Below are positions 8,912-18,877 of a stretch of 64,000 nucleotides of DNA, one piece after another (the first letter of the stretch is position 1; every line of letters begins with the position of its first letter). A program made the position numbers and the translations under genes. The stretch comes from Cellulophaga algicola DSM 14237. GTDB taxonomy: Bacteria > Bacteroidota > Bacteroidia > Flavobacteriales > Flavobacteriaceae. The notes under the pieces were generated by a model. That model had not been told where the DNA came from and did no database searches. It saw only the letters and a list, made by a program, of their open reading frames with translations. The DNA is taken from assembly GCF_000186265.1 (NCBI RefSeq), contig NC_014934.1:4712001-4776000 (forward strand), given 5' to 3'.

Positions 8912-9307
8912 TTACTCTTGTGCTGCTAATCTATCTTTTACATATTCTATTTTTGTTTTATTATGAGATAACGACTTACCGTCTTCTCCTAAATTAACCA
9001 TAATTATATTGTCTACTGTTACAATAGTTTCATGCGTCATTTTATTACGTACCTCACAATTTAGAGTCAAGGAAGATTTTCCGAACTTCACTACTTCTAT
9101 CCCTATCTCGATAATATCACCTTTCTCTGCAGTACTCATAAAATTGATTTCTGACATGTACTTAGTTACTACTTTCTTATTCTCTAACTGAATGATACTA
9201 TATAATGCACATTCCTCGTCTATCCAAGCTAAAAGCTTTCCTCCAAACAATGTGTTATTCGCATTTAAGTCTTCTGGTTTAACCCATTTTCTTGTATGAA
9301 ACCTCAT
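8912..9307 (-). CDS. Hotdog-fold acyl-CoA thioesterase (YciA/BFIT type)
   Basis: This 131-residue protein is a single hotdog domain. The NxxNTLFGGKLLAWIDEECA stretch near residues 14-34 matches the acyl-CoA hydrolase pattern in which Asn, Gly-Gly and an acidic residue on the central helix form the active site. Members hydrolyse acyl-CoA thioesters in the cytoplasm; chain-length preference cannot be read. Length is normal for a one-domain enzyme. It is a single gene with its own terminator-like hairpin downstream and divergent from the next gene. Confidence 0.85.
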   Translation of the reverse strand: MRFHTRKWVKPEDLNANNTLFGGKLLAWIDEECALYSIIQLENKKVVTKYMSEINFMSTAEKGDIIEIGIEVVKFGKSSLTLNCEVRNKMTHETIVTVDNIIMVNLGEDGKSLSHNKTKIEYVKDRLAAQE

Positions 9308-9556
9308 AATTATATCTTTTTGATTGCAAAATTAATAAAGTATTCTAGGGTAGAATAATCTTAAATCGCAAAGTTTTGTTATTTTCCGAATCCTGAATTC
9401 TGGTTAGATAATTTTATACAAATTAATAATTTTCATACTAGATAATACTTAAATCCTTATTCACATAAACACTAATTGTTCATAAAACCGTTAAAAAGTA
9501 AATGTTTGATAAATACATACAAGTATTCTAATTCCTATCTTTAAAAAAAAATACTG

Positions 9557-9964
9557 ATGAACGAAAGATCACACAGTGTCACAAAGATTAGACCCGAGAT
9601 TGCTACAGCAAGAATTTCCGACGACATGAGTGTTGAGGAATATTTTCAAAATAAAACATTACGGCCTGTACTAAAACTCCAAAACCCTTTATTACTTGAT
9701 GTTTTTAAAAATTATATAGCTAAACACAAGAACACCTATTACTCTCTTTCTCTTGAAAAGAGAGCTATTTATATTGAAAATGCGGTTCAAAAAGACATAA
9801 AATTTCGCAATTCCCTTAAAGGGATGATCATAGGTCAATTTACCGTTGAGGAATATCATGATTATATTCAAAATTCTTCCGCTTTAAACAAAAGAATGAT
9901 GAACATGGTTGTAGAACGGTTAAAAAGTCAGATACAGTATTTTGAAAAAGAAGCTTTAATCTAA
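9557..9964 (+). CDS. Conserved flavobacterial protein of unknown function
   Basis: This 135-residue, probably cytoplasmic and mostly helical protein has no signal peptide or membrane segment. It contains stretches such as VTKIRPEI near the N-terminus and LKGMIIGQFTVEEY near residue 95. From memory, close relatives in Flavobacteriia are often labelled glyoxalase, but I see none of the metal-binding His/Glu pattern of that fold, so I do not adopt the name. Its 3' end overlaps the convergent DUF2461 gene by 9 bases. Confidence 0.7.
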   Translation: MNERSHSVTKIRPEIATARISDDMSVEEYFQNKTLRPVLKLQNPLLLDVFKNYIAKHKNTYYSLSLEKRAIYIENAVQKDIKFRNSLKGMIIGQFTVEEYHDYIQNSSALNKRMMNMVVERLKSQIQYFEKEALI

Positions 9965-10636
9965 AAGAGACGTTCCGTTTAAGTCTGTCGTAAGAATATC
10001 ACTCATTAAATCAAAATACGGGCGAATAGCAATAAATGAATTGGTAACATTCTTAATAAAGTCTGGCGATAAAATCTCTTTATCTGAAAATTTACGAACA
10101 AAAATAAATTGTTTCTTACGTATTAAGTCTATATTACTATGCGCTTTATCAAAACCTTTTGGCGCTGTTTTTAATTCATCACCTGTTATATCTCCCCAGA
10201 TTTTTTTAAATGAAGACTCCCCTATTACAGCTCTAAACTCTGCTGCATCAAGTTCTAATTCCTTTCTAATTCTAAATAAATCTTCTTTATTTGGATCCCA
10301 AAATCCTGCGGCAATAAAACTATCTCCTGGTTTTATACGAATGTAGTACCCACCGCGTAATTTTGCACCTGTTCTAGAAAATGATCCTGCAAAATGTATT
10401 TTATAAGGTGTTTTATCTTTAGAAAAGCGAACATCGCGGTAAATTCTAAACATCTTTAACTTTTCTATTTCATCAGTACTCCTAAGTCCATCTAAAATAC
10501 TACCATACAATTCTTTAACCTCTTTTTCATATGCTTTAAAAACAGTTTTATTTTCATCAAACCATTCTCTATTGTTGTTTTTTTCTAGTTTTTTTAGAAA
10601 TTTTAAGACTTCATTTGTTAGTATTTCGTTTGCCAT
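9956..10636 (-). CDS. DUF2461 family protein
   Basis: This 226-residue protein matches the DUF2461/TIGR02453 family. Visible hallmarks are NNREWFDENK near the N-terminus, MFRIYRDVRFSKDKTPYK and GGYYIRI in the middle, and KGFDKAHSNIDLIRKKQF towards the end. The biochemical function is unknown. I start it at the ATG at 10636 (MANEILTN). The longer frame to 10723 would add a basic tail and run into the start region of the divergent cysE gene. The stop overlaps the convergent upstream gene by 9 bases. Confidence 0.85.
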   Translation of the reverse strand: MANEILTNEVLKFLKKLEKNNNREWFDENKTVFKAYEKEVKELYGSILDGLRSTDEIEKLKMFRIYRDVRFSKDKTPYKIHFAGSFSRTGAKLRGGYYIRIKPGDSFIAAGFWDPNKEDLFRIRKELELDAAEFRAVIGESSFKKIWGDITGDELKTAPKGFDKAHSNIDLIRKKQFIFVRKFSDKEILSPDFIKNVTNSFIAIRPYFDLMSDILTTDLNGTSLLD

Positions 10637-10732
10637 CCGACTTATTTTTATAACGAATTTAACAAGAAAGTTAACCAAATTAAGCAAGCGTCTTTTAAAA
10701 TATTGGTTAATTTTGATATTCATTTTAGTATT

Positions 10733-11527
10733 ATGGATTCAGAGTCGATTATCAGCAAGATAAATCAGCATAAAACACAACCTAACCTAAGGTTTAAGTT
10801 AAAAGAGAAGGTACAACTGTTTACAGACAAACTATTCTATACGCTTTTTGATATAGATACTCCTGTAGCAGAAAACCTAATAGTATTAGAACGTCTTTTT
10901 GACGAACTTGTGGAATTGGGCTGCTGGGAGATTGATAAGCCCTGTAAAAAGGTCTGGGAGAGTTATGTGGTAAAACTACCTGAAGTTCTAGAAAAACTTA
11001 ATCTAGATGCACAGGCATTTGTTAACTGCGACCCGGCTTCTTCATCTATTGAAGAAGTTTATATGGCGTACCCTGGTTTTTATGCTATTGCTATATATAG
11101 ATTAGCACATGAATTATATGTAGAAGGCTTTCCTTTAGTACCAAGATTAATGACTGAATATGCACACAGACAAACTGGTGTAGATATTAATCCCGGTGCA
11201 CAAATAGGTAAATCCTTCTTTATAGATCATGGAACTGGAGTGGTTATTGGAGAAGCTGCTATTATTATGAATGATGTTAGAATCTATCAAGGTGTAACAT
11301 TAGGTGGTTTATATGTTGCTAAAAGTTTACGTAAAACAAAAAGACATCCAACGATAGAAAATAACGTTACTATCTATGCAAATGCTACTATATTAGGAGG
11401 GAAAACTGTAATTGGTGCTAATAGTATCATTGGCGGAAATGCTTTTATTACTTCATCTGTACCGCCAAACTCCACCGTGTATCATAGTTCAGAAATTAAA
11501 ATAAAAACAGCTCCAAATGTCTCATAG
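10733..11527 (+). CDS. cysE: Serine O-acetyltransferase
   Basis: This 264-residue enzyme acetylates serine with acetyl-CoA to make O-acetylserine, the acceptor for sulfide in cysteine synthesis. The N-terminal half is the helical SATase domain. The C-terminal half is a left-handed beta-helix of hexapeptide repeats with GKSFFIDHGTGVVIGE, containing the conserved His-Gly pair, and the GVTLGG turn. Start at ATG 10733 (MDSESI); an upstream in-frame start at 10703 would add ten unlikely residues. It overlaps cysM by 11 bases, so the two are cotranscribed and translationally coupled, as expected for two successive enzymes that often form one complex. Confidence 0.93.
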   Translation: MDSESIISKINQHKTQPNLRFKLKEKVQLFTDKLFYTLFDIDTPVAENLIVLERLFDELVELGCWEIDKPCKKVWESYVVKLPEVLEKLNLDAQAFVNCDPASSSIEEVYMAYPGFYAIAIYRLAHELYVEGFPLVPRLMTEYAHRQTGVDINPGAQIGKSFFIDHGTGVVIGEAAIIMNDVRIYQGVTLGGLYVAKSLRKTKRHPTIENNVTIYANATILGGKTVIGANSIIGGNAFITSSVPPNSTVYHSSEIKIKTAPNVS

Positions 11528-12401
11528 TATCATTGATTTAATAGGAAATACACCACTCGTAGAATCACGTGTAGTAAACACTAATCCTAACGTAAAGTTA
11601 TATTTTAAATTAGAAGGGCAAAACCCTGGCGGAAGTGTTAAAGACAGAGCTGCATTAAATATGATTAAAAGTGCTCTTGATCGTGGAGACATTTCTACAA
11701 GCACAAAGCTAATTGAAGCTACTAGTGGTAATACTGGTATTGCCCTTGCTATGATTGCCAATATTTATGGATTAAGTATTGAATTAGTAATGCCTGAAAA
11801 TGCTACGCTAGAACGTGTGCAAACGATGAGAGCATACGGAGCAACAGTAACGTTAACATCATCGAGTGTTGGTATTGAAGGTGCAAGAGATTATGCTGAA
11901 GATAAAGTAAAAAATGATGGCTTTGTGATGCTAAATCAATTTGGAAACGATGATAATTGGAAAGCACATTATAAATCTACTGGTCCAGAAATATGGGAAG
12001 ATACCCATCATAAAGTAACTCATTTTGTTTCATCAATGGGTACCACTGGAACTATAATGGGTACTTCTACTTATTTAAAGGAACAAAATAAAGAGATTCA
12101 AATTGTAGGTGTGCAGCCTACTGACAATTCTAGCATTCCAGGCATTAGAAAATGGCCACAGGAATATTTACCTAAAATTTTCGATGCTTCAAAAGTTGAT
12201 TCTGTTTTAGAAGTGAGTCAAGAAGAAGCTACGCAAATGACATTAAGGCTAGCTAAAGAAGAAGGTATTTTTGCAGGAATGAGTAGTGGCGGAGCCGCTG
12301 CCGCAGCCATACGATTAGCTAATACCTTAGAAAGTGGTGTAATTGTAAGTATTATCTGTGATAGAGGCGATCGTTATTTATCTTCTGGTTTGTTTGATTA
12401 A
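11517..12401 (+). CDS. cysM: Cysteine synthase B (O-acetylserine sulfhydrylase)
   Basis: This 294-residue PLP enzyme converts O-acetylserine and sulfide (or thiosulfate) to cysteine. IGNTPLV lies at the N-terminus, the PLP lysine is in PGGSVKDRAA (about residue 42), the substrate loop is EATSGNTGIA, the PLP-phosphate site is SSMGTTGTIMGT, and MSSGGAAAAA lies near the C-terminus. The short length without a C-terminal extension fits CysM better than CysK. The ATG lies inside the end of cysE (11-base overlap). The stop lies 7 bases from the convergent corA stop, with no hairpin between. Confidence 0.92.
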   Translation: MSHSIIDLIGNTPLVESRVVNTNPNVKLYFKLEGQNPGGSVKDRAALNMIKSALDRGDISTSTKLIEATSGNTGIALAMIANIYGLSIELVMPENATLERVQTMRAYGATVTLTSSSVGIEGARDYAEDKVKNDGFVMLNQFGNDDNWKAHYKSTGPEIWEDTHHKVTHFVSSMGTTGTIMGTSTYLKEQNKEIQIVGVQPTDNSSIPGIRKWPQEYLPKIFDASKVDSVLEVSQEEATQMTLRLAKEEGIFAGMSSGGAAAAAIRLANTLESGVIVSIICDRGDRYLSSGLFD

Positions 12402-12408
12402 TAACAAA

Positions 12409-13500
12409 TTATAACCATTTTTTACGCTTAAAATAGATTAACATACCAAGAAACATAGCAACCATTATACCCCAAACTATTGGGTAACCATGTTTATAAT
12501 GTAGTTCTGGCATGTTATCGAAATTCATACCATAAACGCCAGCAATAAATGTAAGCGGAATAAATATTGAGGCCATGATTGTTAATACTTTCATGACTTC
12601 ATTCATTTTATTACTCATGTTACTCATATACATCTCCATTAAACTCATAGACATTTCTCTATAAATCTGAAGGCTTTCATTAATTTCAATACAATGATCT
12701 TGTACATCTCTTAAAAACAACTTAGTATCTTTTGTAATCAATGAACTTTCTGAATCCAACAGCCTACCTACTAACTCTTTAACAGGTGCTATCTGCCTCC
12801 TTACCTTAAGCACGTCTTTCTTTAGTTCTTGTATTCTATGTACAACATCATTAGTAGGATTGTCATATACTTCGTCCTCTAAAACTTCAATTCTATGATT
12901 AACATGTTCTAGGATTACAAAGTAATTATCTACTACAGCATCTAATAAGGCAAAGAATAAGTAATCTGATCCACGAGTCCGTATTCTTCCAGATTTTGTT
13001 TTAATCCGTTCTCGTAGCCCGTCAAACACATCATCTTTCAATTCTTGAAAAACAATTACAGAAGATTCCATTAAAATAAGCGCTAAATGCTCACTAACTA
13101 TTTCTTGATTTTCATTTAGATATAACATTTTAAATACGCCAAAAATATAATTTTCATATTCATCTATTTTTGGTCGCTGTTGGGTATTAGCTATATCTTC
13201 TAAAACCAGTGGATTTATTTGGAACAACTTTCCTAATTGATCTATAAATAACTCATCACTAAGCCCTACAACATCAATCCAAGAGGTAAATGGTGACTTT
13301 TGATGGAAATCGATTTCATTTAATCCTATTTCTTCTTGAATATTAAATGTATTCTCATCATAATTAATCACAGACAATAGAGACTGCCCTCCTTCTCTTT
13401 GTCCAGTATAAGTTACTGTACCCGGAGCTTTCCCCATCGTTTTATGAAGCTTTGAAGGCTTTTTAGTTCTCAATTTAAACTTTGGTTTTTTTATGGCCAT
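12409..13500 (-). CDS. corA: CorA-type magnesium/cobalt transporter
   Basis: This 363-residue protein has the CorA layout: a long N-terminal cytoplasmic domain, a long helix, and two transmembrane segments in the last 60 residues. The first of these ends with the signature YGMNF. The C-terminus KRKKWL is basic, as in CorA funnels. It would carry Mg2+ (or Co2+/Ni2+) passively into the cell as a pentamer. It follows truA on the same strand by 28 bases and may be cotranscribed. Confidence 0.93.
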   Translation of the reverse strand: MAIKKPKFKLRTKKPSKLHKTMGKAPGTVTYTGQREGGQSLLSVINYDENTFNIQEEIGLNEIDFHQKSPFTSWIDVVGLSDELFIDQLGKLFQINPLVLEDIANTQQRPKIDEYENYIFGVFKMLYLNENQEIVSEHLALILMESSVIVFQELKDDVFDGLRERIKTKSGRIRTRGSDYLFFALLDAVVDNYFVILEHVNHRIEVLEDEVYDNPTNDVVHRIQELKKDVLKVRRQIAPVKELVGRLLDSESSLITKDTKLFLRDVQDHCIEINESLQIYREMSMSLMEMYMSNMSNKMNEVMKVLTIMASIFIPLTFIAGVYGMNFDNMPELHYKHGYPIVWGIMVAMFLGMLIYFKRKKWL

Positions 13501-13528
13501 AAATGAATTTTAAAATAAAATTAGCTAT

Positions 13529-14323
13529 TTAATCTAATTTATGAAAATCTACTTGATTCAAAATTAAGCCAGAACCCGGAGCTACAAAAGGTAATTGCAT
13601 GTTATTCTCTTCTTTTAAAGAATTTAATACCTCTTCTTCTGATAGCTCTCCTTTTCCTACTTGTACCAAAACTCCCATCATCATTCTAATCTGATACCGC
13701 ATAAAACCTTCTCCTTTTACATGAAAAGCATAGCTTTTTTCGGGAAAAAAATTAGCTTCAAGAATTTTATTTTCAATTATCCCACATGAATTAACTGTTC
13801 TAATAACCTTTGTATTCTCTTGAATTCTAGCCGTATATGATTTAAAATTGTGTGTTCCCTCAAAATACTTGGCCACAGTTTTCATTTTATCAAGATCTAA
13901 ATTATCTAAAAAAGTAACCAGATAAGGCGCGCAAAATGGGTGACTTTTTTCACCAAATGAAAACAAGTAAATATATTCTTTTTCTTTACTATTTTGAATA
14001 ATGTTAAAAGATTCATCAACCTCCGTCATACTTAAAATGCGTATATCTGGAGGTAGATTTTTATTAAACAATGCTAAAAAATCTTCAAGTACCTCTATTG
14101 GAGTATCGTCTAAATACAACTCAAAAGCCGCATCTAAAGCAGACACTTTAGCATCCGTTCTCCCAGCCCCTAAAATTTTAAACTTCTGATCAGGCAAAAT
14201 AAATTTAAGTGTTTTCACCAACATTGCTTCTATCGTTTTTTGCCCTGGCTGTTTCTGCCAACCACTATATCTAAAACCTAAAAATTGAAGCTTAACAAGG
14301 TAATAATAACGTATTCTTTGCAT
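13529..14323 (-). CDS. truA: tRNA pseudouridine synthase A
   Basis: This 264-residue enzyme isomerises uridines at positions 38-40 in the tRNA anticodon stem. The catalytic Asp57 lies in AGRTDAKVSA; FRYSGWQKQPGQKTIE precedes it and GEGFMRYQIRMMMG lies in the C-terminal half, all typical of TruA. Length is normal. Note that the usual G-V-H-A after the catalytic Asp is A-K-V-S-A here, a variation common to distant TruA branches. It is the first gene of a two-gene run with corA. Confidence 0.92.
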   Translation of the reverse strand: MQRIRYYYLVKLQFLGFRYSGWQKQPGQKTIEAMLVKTLKFILPDQKFKILGAGRTDAKVSALDAAFELYLDDTPIEVLEDFLALFNKNLPPDIRILSMTEVDESFNIIQNSKEKEYIYLFSFGEKSHPFCAPYLVTFLDNLDLDKMKTVAKYFEGTHNFKSYTARIQENTKVIRTVNSCGIIENKILEANFFPEKSYAFHVKGEGFMRYQIRMMMGVLVQVGKGELSEEEVLNSLKEENNMQLPFVAPGSGLILNQVDFHKLD

Positions 14324-14465
14324 GTAAAATTAAATCTAAAGTAAAAGTACTATTTATCTAAAACATAATGTAGACTTCTTTTATCTGTTTAGATTTATAG
14401 TGGACTAATTTAGCTCATATCAACCTATAAGGTATTAAAAAAAACCACCGTAATGTTACTTCACC

Positions 14466-14499
14466 AAAAATCCCATCAGTTTAAACTAATGGGATTTTT
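14466..14499 (-). terminator. Bidirectional hairpin terminator after M16 peptidase pair
   Basis: A perfect 11-bp inverted repeat AAAAATCCCAT / ATGGGATTTTT with a 12-base loop and T runs on both strands, 22 bases after the stop of the downstream M16 gene. Confidence 0.75.
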
Positions 14500-14520
14500 T
14501 TTATGAAAAACTACATTAAA

Positions 14521-15912
14521 CTAATAACCGTCTGCAGTAATTTCAACCTGTTTTACAACTCCATACTTTTTAGCCATTTCTGCTATTTCGGATGCTTTTC
14601 CTATCAAGACAAATTGCAAGTTGTCTTTCGGAAAATAATTTTCAATTAACTTCTCTGCTTTCTCAACAGTTAAAGCATCTACTTGATCACTAAAGGTGTT
14701 GATATAAGCTTCATCAAAATTATATGTAAACATATCCGTTAGTAAGCCCGCTAAAGCGCTATTGGTCTCATAATTTGGAGGAAACTGGCCTTTTACATAG
14801 TTTTTAGCGGATAACAAAGTTTCTTTATCTAAACCTTTCTCGTGTAGCTTTTTGTATGTTTTTAAAGCTAAGTCTATGGTTTGCTCCGTGGTTTCATTAG
14901 CTGTAAACGTGCTAATAATAAAGGAACCTCCCAATTTATAATGAGAAAAAGTACTTCTAGCACCATAGGTAAGTCCAGAATTTACGCGTAGCTCATCATT
15001 TAACCAAGAAGTAAATCTACCTCCAAGAATAGTGTTTATAACTTCTAAGCCTACATAATCGGGATTATTTCTTGCAACTCCTGGTCCGCCAATATAAAAT
15101 GTAGTTTCCGTTGCATTTTCTTTATTTACCACTAAAACGCGTGATTCATTATTTTTAGGAATTTCTGATAAATTCACAGCCGGAGAATTCTCAGAGTTCC
15201 ATTTACCAAAAAGTGATTCTATGTCTCTTTTCATGGTTTTTGTATCAAAATCTCCGACTACAGCAATTGCCGATGTTTTAGGATCATACATTTCCTTGTA
15301 AAAAGCACTAATATCTTCTTTGGTGATTGTCTCTAAAGTAGCTTTAATACCTTCTTCAGGATTCCCATAAGGATGGTCTCCAAAAACAAATTTATTGTAA
15401 TAATCACCCAAAACAGCTCTCGGACTTTCCTTTTTTTGGTCCATTTCAACCAACCTTCTACTCATCATTTTATCTAACTCGTCTTTTGGAAAAACAGGAT
15501 TCAATAAAACGTCTTTAACTATTGCTAGTATTTCTTTTTGATCTTTCTTCATAAAAGAAGAAGATATGTAAGCATATTCCAAGGAAGCCCTTGTACTAAT
15601 ACTTGCTCCCAAAAATTCTACTTTTTCTTCAATTTGAGCTTTAGTATAGTTTTTACTCCCAAGAGTTAATGCTGTGGCTGTACTATTCGCAAGTCCGCTT
15701 TTAGTTTTCTTATCGAAAATAGCTCCCCCAGGGAAAACACCTGTCAATTGAATTAAAGGCACCTCGTGTTGTTCCATCAAATACACTGTTAGGCCATTTT
15801 TTAATTGAACCTTAGTATACTCCGGAAGCGTAAACTTCTCCTGAGCCACAATAGACGTTAGTAAAAAAAAGGCAAAAGCTGTAAAAAGGAATGTTTTAAA
15901 AGTATGTTTCAT
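14521..15912 (-). CDS. M16 family peptidase-like protein, non-catalytic subunit
   Basis: This 463-residue protein has a signal peptide (cleavage after about residue 23, VAQ), then two M16-type domains. The zinc motif HxxEH is absent from the first domain (the region reads LANSTATALTLGS). The C-terminal domain carries NDELRVNSGLTYGA, the Arg/Tyr region kept in the inactive subunit of two-gene M16 enzymes. It should pair with the catalytic partner encoded just upstream in the periplasm. Start at ATG 15912 (MKHTFKT), which gives a clean signal peptide; the frame extends to 15993 but overlaps the preceding gene. The gap to the partner is 34 bases. Confidence 0.88.
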   Translation of the reverse strand: MKHTFKTFLFTAFAFFLLTSIVAQEKFTLPEYTKVQLKNGLTVYLMEQHEVPLIQLTGVFPGGAIFDKKTKSGLANSTATALTLGSKNYTKAQIEEKVEFLGASISTRASLEYAYISSSFMKKDQKEILAIVKDVLLNPVFPKDELDKMMSRRLVEMDQKKESPRAVLGDYYNKFVFGDHPYGNPEEGIKATLETITKEDISAFYKEMYDPKTSAIAVVGDFDTKTMKRDIESLFGKWNSENSPAVNLSEIPKNNESRVLVVNKENATETTFYIGGPGVARNNPDYVGLEVINTILGGRFTSWLNDELRVNSGLTYGARSTFSHYKLGGSFIISTFTANETTEQTIDLALKTYKKLHEKGLDKETLLSAKNYVKGQFPPNYETNSALAGLLTDMFTYNFDEAYINTFSDQVDALTVEKAEKLIENYFPKDNLQFVLIGKASEIAEMAKKYGVVKQVEITADGY

Positions 15913-15946
15913 AATACGTAATTTCTTAAGTGAAAAAAGTGTTGCT

Positions 15947-17281
15947 TTATTTAGAAGCTCCATTAGTAACTGGTTCGTTATTTTGCAATACACCTACTGT
16001 TCTATTGCTTTTTACAAAATATTTTTTTGCCACTCTTTTAATATCTTCCACACTTACCTTTTCGTAAGCAGCAGGAGCTTCATACATTTTTTTATAATCC
16101 CCAAAATAAACTTCGTAACTCCCTAACGTATTACTTTTGCCATCAATAGTTTCTAGCGTTTCATAAAACTCCATTAATTTCTGATTCTTTACCTTTTGTA
16201 GTTCTTGTTCAGAAACACCATTTGCAATAACATCTTCTAAAACATTTAAAATACCTTTTTCTAAAGCATCTGCTGACACCTCTTGATTTGCTATTCCGTA
16301 AAAATAAAATAGATTAGGATCAAAACTCTCCGGCATATATGCAAATACGCTTGTTGCCATTTGAGTTTCATTAACCAATTTACTATACAACTTACTGCTC
16401 TTACCCTTGCTCAATATAGAACTTAAGACATCTAAAGCATAATGATCCTCATGCTGCGTTTCAGGCACATGATACGCAATAAGAACATTAGGAGTACTTA
16501 CTTCCTTACGAACCATTACACGTTTTTCTCCACGTTGTACAGGTTCTACAGTATGTACTTTTCTTGGTTCTGGTTGTGCTTTAATTGGCTCTAAATATTG
16601 CTTTGCCATCTTTTCAACCTTTTCTAAGGTTACATCACCAGAAATAACTACCACCGCGTTATTAGGCGCATAATAGGTATCAAAATAGGCTTGCAAATCT
16701 TCAATGGTCCAGTTTTTTATATCGGATTCATAGCCGATTACAGACCAACGGTATGGATGCGCGGAAAAAGCAGACGCTTTAACTTCTTCACTTATGTTTC
16801 TAAAATTGGAATTTTCTAGACCTGTACTTCTTTCACTCAATACTACTCCGCGCTCACTTTCTACCATTTTAGGATCTAAAGCTAAATCTGCAATACGATC
16901 TGCTTCCAAATCAAAAATTGTCTCCATAGCGCTAGATGGGAACCAATCTGTATAAACAGTAACATCTTCCGATGTATAAGCGTTATTACTCCCCCCAGAG
17001 GCTTCCATTATTCTATCAAACATTTTTGGACCATATTTTTTTGAGCCATTGAACATCATATGCTCAAAGAAATGAGAAAGCCCTGTTATACCAGGGTATT
17101 CATTTCTAGAACCTACTTTCCAGAAAATATACATATTAGCATTTGGAATGCTATGATCTTCTAAAACCACAACCTTCATTCCATTTGTTAGCGTAAAGTT
17201 TTTTACGTCCTCTACTTTGCTTTGAGAATGCAGTGACATAGCAAGCTGCAAAAAAACTAAGGTTATTATTATATTTTTCAT
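15947..17281 (-). CDS. M16 family zinc metallopeptidase, catalytic subunit
   Basis: This 444-residue exported peptidase has a signal peptide ending near LHSQS (residue 21) and the inverted zinc motif HFFEH in GLSHFFEHMMFNG, with the downstream Glu in LEADRIADLAL. It belongs to the pitrilysin/processing-peptidase family and should degrade peptides in the periplasm with the partner encoded next. The ATG at 17281 is preferred over a TTG two codons earlier. The two genes form one operon ending at the hairpin at 14466-14499. Confidence 0.9.
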   Translation of the reverse strand: MKNIIITLVFLQLAMSLHSQSKVEDVKNFTLTNGMKVVVLEDHSIPNANMYIFWKVGSRNEYPGITGLSHFFEHMMFNGSKKYGPKMFDRIMEASGGSNNAYTSEDVTVYTDWFPSSAMETIFDLEADRIADLALDPKMVESERGVVLSERSTGLENSNFRNISEEVKASAFSAHPYRWSVIGYESDIKNWTIEDLQAYFDTYYAPNNAVVVISGDVTLEKVEKMAKQYLEPIKAQPEPRKVHTVEPVQRGEKRVMVRKEVSTPNVLIAYHVPETQHEDHYALDVLSSILSKGKSSKLYSKLVNETQMATSVFAYMPESFDPNLFYFYGIANQEVSADALEKGILNVLEDVIANGVSEQELQKVKNQKLMEFYETLETIDGKSNTLGSYEVYFGDYKKMYEAPAAYEKVSVEDIKRVAKKYFVKSNRTVGVLQNNEPVTNGASK

Positions 17282-17509
17282 TTTCAAGTTATTTAGTTCC
17301 TCAAATATAATAATAGGAAAACCGGCAAAACTAAATTTTTAAAAAAACTATAATTTACTAAAACTGATAAATTGGTAGTTCAAGGATATTTTTACAACAG
17401 GTTTATAGGGCTTCTCAACATTAGCTGCAGTTCAACGATTAGTTTCAAATAAATAAAATCAAGAGTCGTTTTAAATTAAAGGGTCCCCCATGACCAAACA
17501 AACCTACTT

Positions 17510-17992
17510 ATGCGCTTTATAATACGCCTTTTTCCCCCAAGGGTACTTGTGTTATTTTCCACAATATTGTTGCTAATACTCAATGTATTCAGCTTTTATG
17601 GATTGTATACGAACAAGTTCTACTTTTTAAAGTTTGACAACTATATCTTCCCTATATTATCCCTGGTACATTTTACATATCTATACTTAATTCTTGTAAA
17701 ATTAATTAGCAAAAAAAATGCAGATCCAGAATTAAGAAATGTAGAATACGTCTTATATTTTATATTTTCAGTGTATGTTTTCAGATTTTTTGAATCAATC
17801 TACCGGCTAAGTACTATTACTAATTTTGATCATTTGGAAATGCCTGAAACCTTTTTACCTATAGGACTTATAATCACAACTTTAGACCTGTTTTTATTAG
17901 CCATTACGCTGCTAACTTTTTCCTATAGAAAAATATTTATTGGCTCTTTTAAGTTTGAAGAATTAGATAGAAATTCTCGTGATTTTGATTAA
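17510..17992 (+). CDS. Four-helix membrane protein of unknown function
   Basis: This 160-residue protein has four predicted transmembrane segments, roughly at residues 10-32, 45-65, 78-98 and 112-137, and a short charged C-terminal tail ending RNSRDFD. I recognise no family. It lies upstream of, and on the same strand as, the two-component system, but 187 bases separate them, so cotranscription is uncertain. Confidence 0.65.
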   Translation: MRFIIRLFPPRVLVLFSTILLLILNVFSFYGLYTNKFYFLKFDNYIFPILSLVHFTYLYLILVKLISKKNADPELRNVEYVLYFIFSVYVFRFFESIYRLSTITNFDHLEMPETFLPIGLIITTLDLFLLAITLLTFSYRKIFIGSFKFEELDRNSRDFD

Positions 17993-18178
17993 CATTAACT
18001 TCTTATTTCACTCTTCAAAGCTTAAAAAATAAACAGAAATTTAATGTTTTTTGTAAGGATTTACAAAACAATTCGGCTATTTGGTACATAATCATTAAAG
18101 CGCATCACGATTAACAACTTTTAATGTGTTGTGATAGTTCTGTGATACATTTTAACTTGTTTAGCACCTGAAATAGTT

Positions 18179-18877
18179 ATGAAGCAAATATTAATCATAG
18201 AAGACGATCCAGAAATAATTAAATTGTTAGAAATACATCTAACAGATTTAATTTACACTACAGCAAAGGCTATGGATGGAAAAGTTGGCTTAGCTATGGC
18301 TTTAGAAAATTCATATGATTTAATTCTGCTAGATCTAACATTACCAACTATGGATGGTATTGAAATTTGCAAAAAAATAAGAAGTCAAAAAAATACACCC
18401 ATTATAATGCTTACTGCCAAATCTGAAGAAATAGATCGTGTATTAGGCTTAGAAATTGGAGCAGACGATTACATCACAAAACCATTTAGCATTCGAGAAC
18501 TGTTAGCCAGAGTTAAAGCTGTTTTACGCAGAACAGACATAAAACCTATTCCTCAAAAGGATACTTCCTCTATTTTGGCAGAAGGGCTTAGTATAGATAT
18601 AGATAAACGAAAAGTTATCTTAAACGATAAAAAAATTGAGCTTTCCCCAAAAGAATTTGAACTCTTAGTTTTAATGGCTTCTAATCCTGGCAGAAATTAT
18701 ACCAGAACAGATTTATTAAACATGATCTGGGGGTACAATTTTGAAGGGTACGAACATACTGTAAACTCTCATATAAATAGATTAAGAGCAAAAATTGAAT
18801 CTGATATGGCAAACCCCATTTTTATTCTTACAACCTGGGGAGTTGGTTACAAGTTCAATGAAGATATACTTGCATGA
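18179..18877 (+). CDS. OmpR/PhoB-type response regulator
   Basis: This 232-residue regulator has an N-terminal receiver domain with Glu8-Asp9-Asp10, the phosphoacceptor Asp52 in LLDLTLP and TKPFS, and a C-terminal winged-helix DNA-binding domain ending in TTWGVGYKF. The stop overlaps the start of the histidine kinase gene (ATGA), so the two are coupled and form a cognate pair. The stimulus and target genes are not evident from context. Confidence 0.93.
   Translation: MKQILIIEDDPEIIKLLEIHLTDLIYTTAKAMDGKVGLAMALENSYDLILLDLTLPTMDGIEICKKIRSQKNTPIIMLTAKSEEIDRVLGLEIGADDYITKPFSIRELLARVKAVLRRTDIKPIPQKDTSSILAEGLSIDIDKRKVILNDKKIELSPKEFELLVLMASNPGRNYTRTDLLNMIWGYNFEGYEHTVNSHINRLRAKIESDMANPIFILTTWGVGYKFNEDILA

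Noticed and set aside
9557-9964. Glyoxalase, a name I recall for related proteins
   Set aside because: No glyoxalase metal-binding pattern is visible in the sequence.
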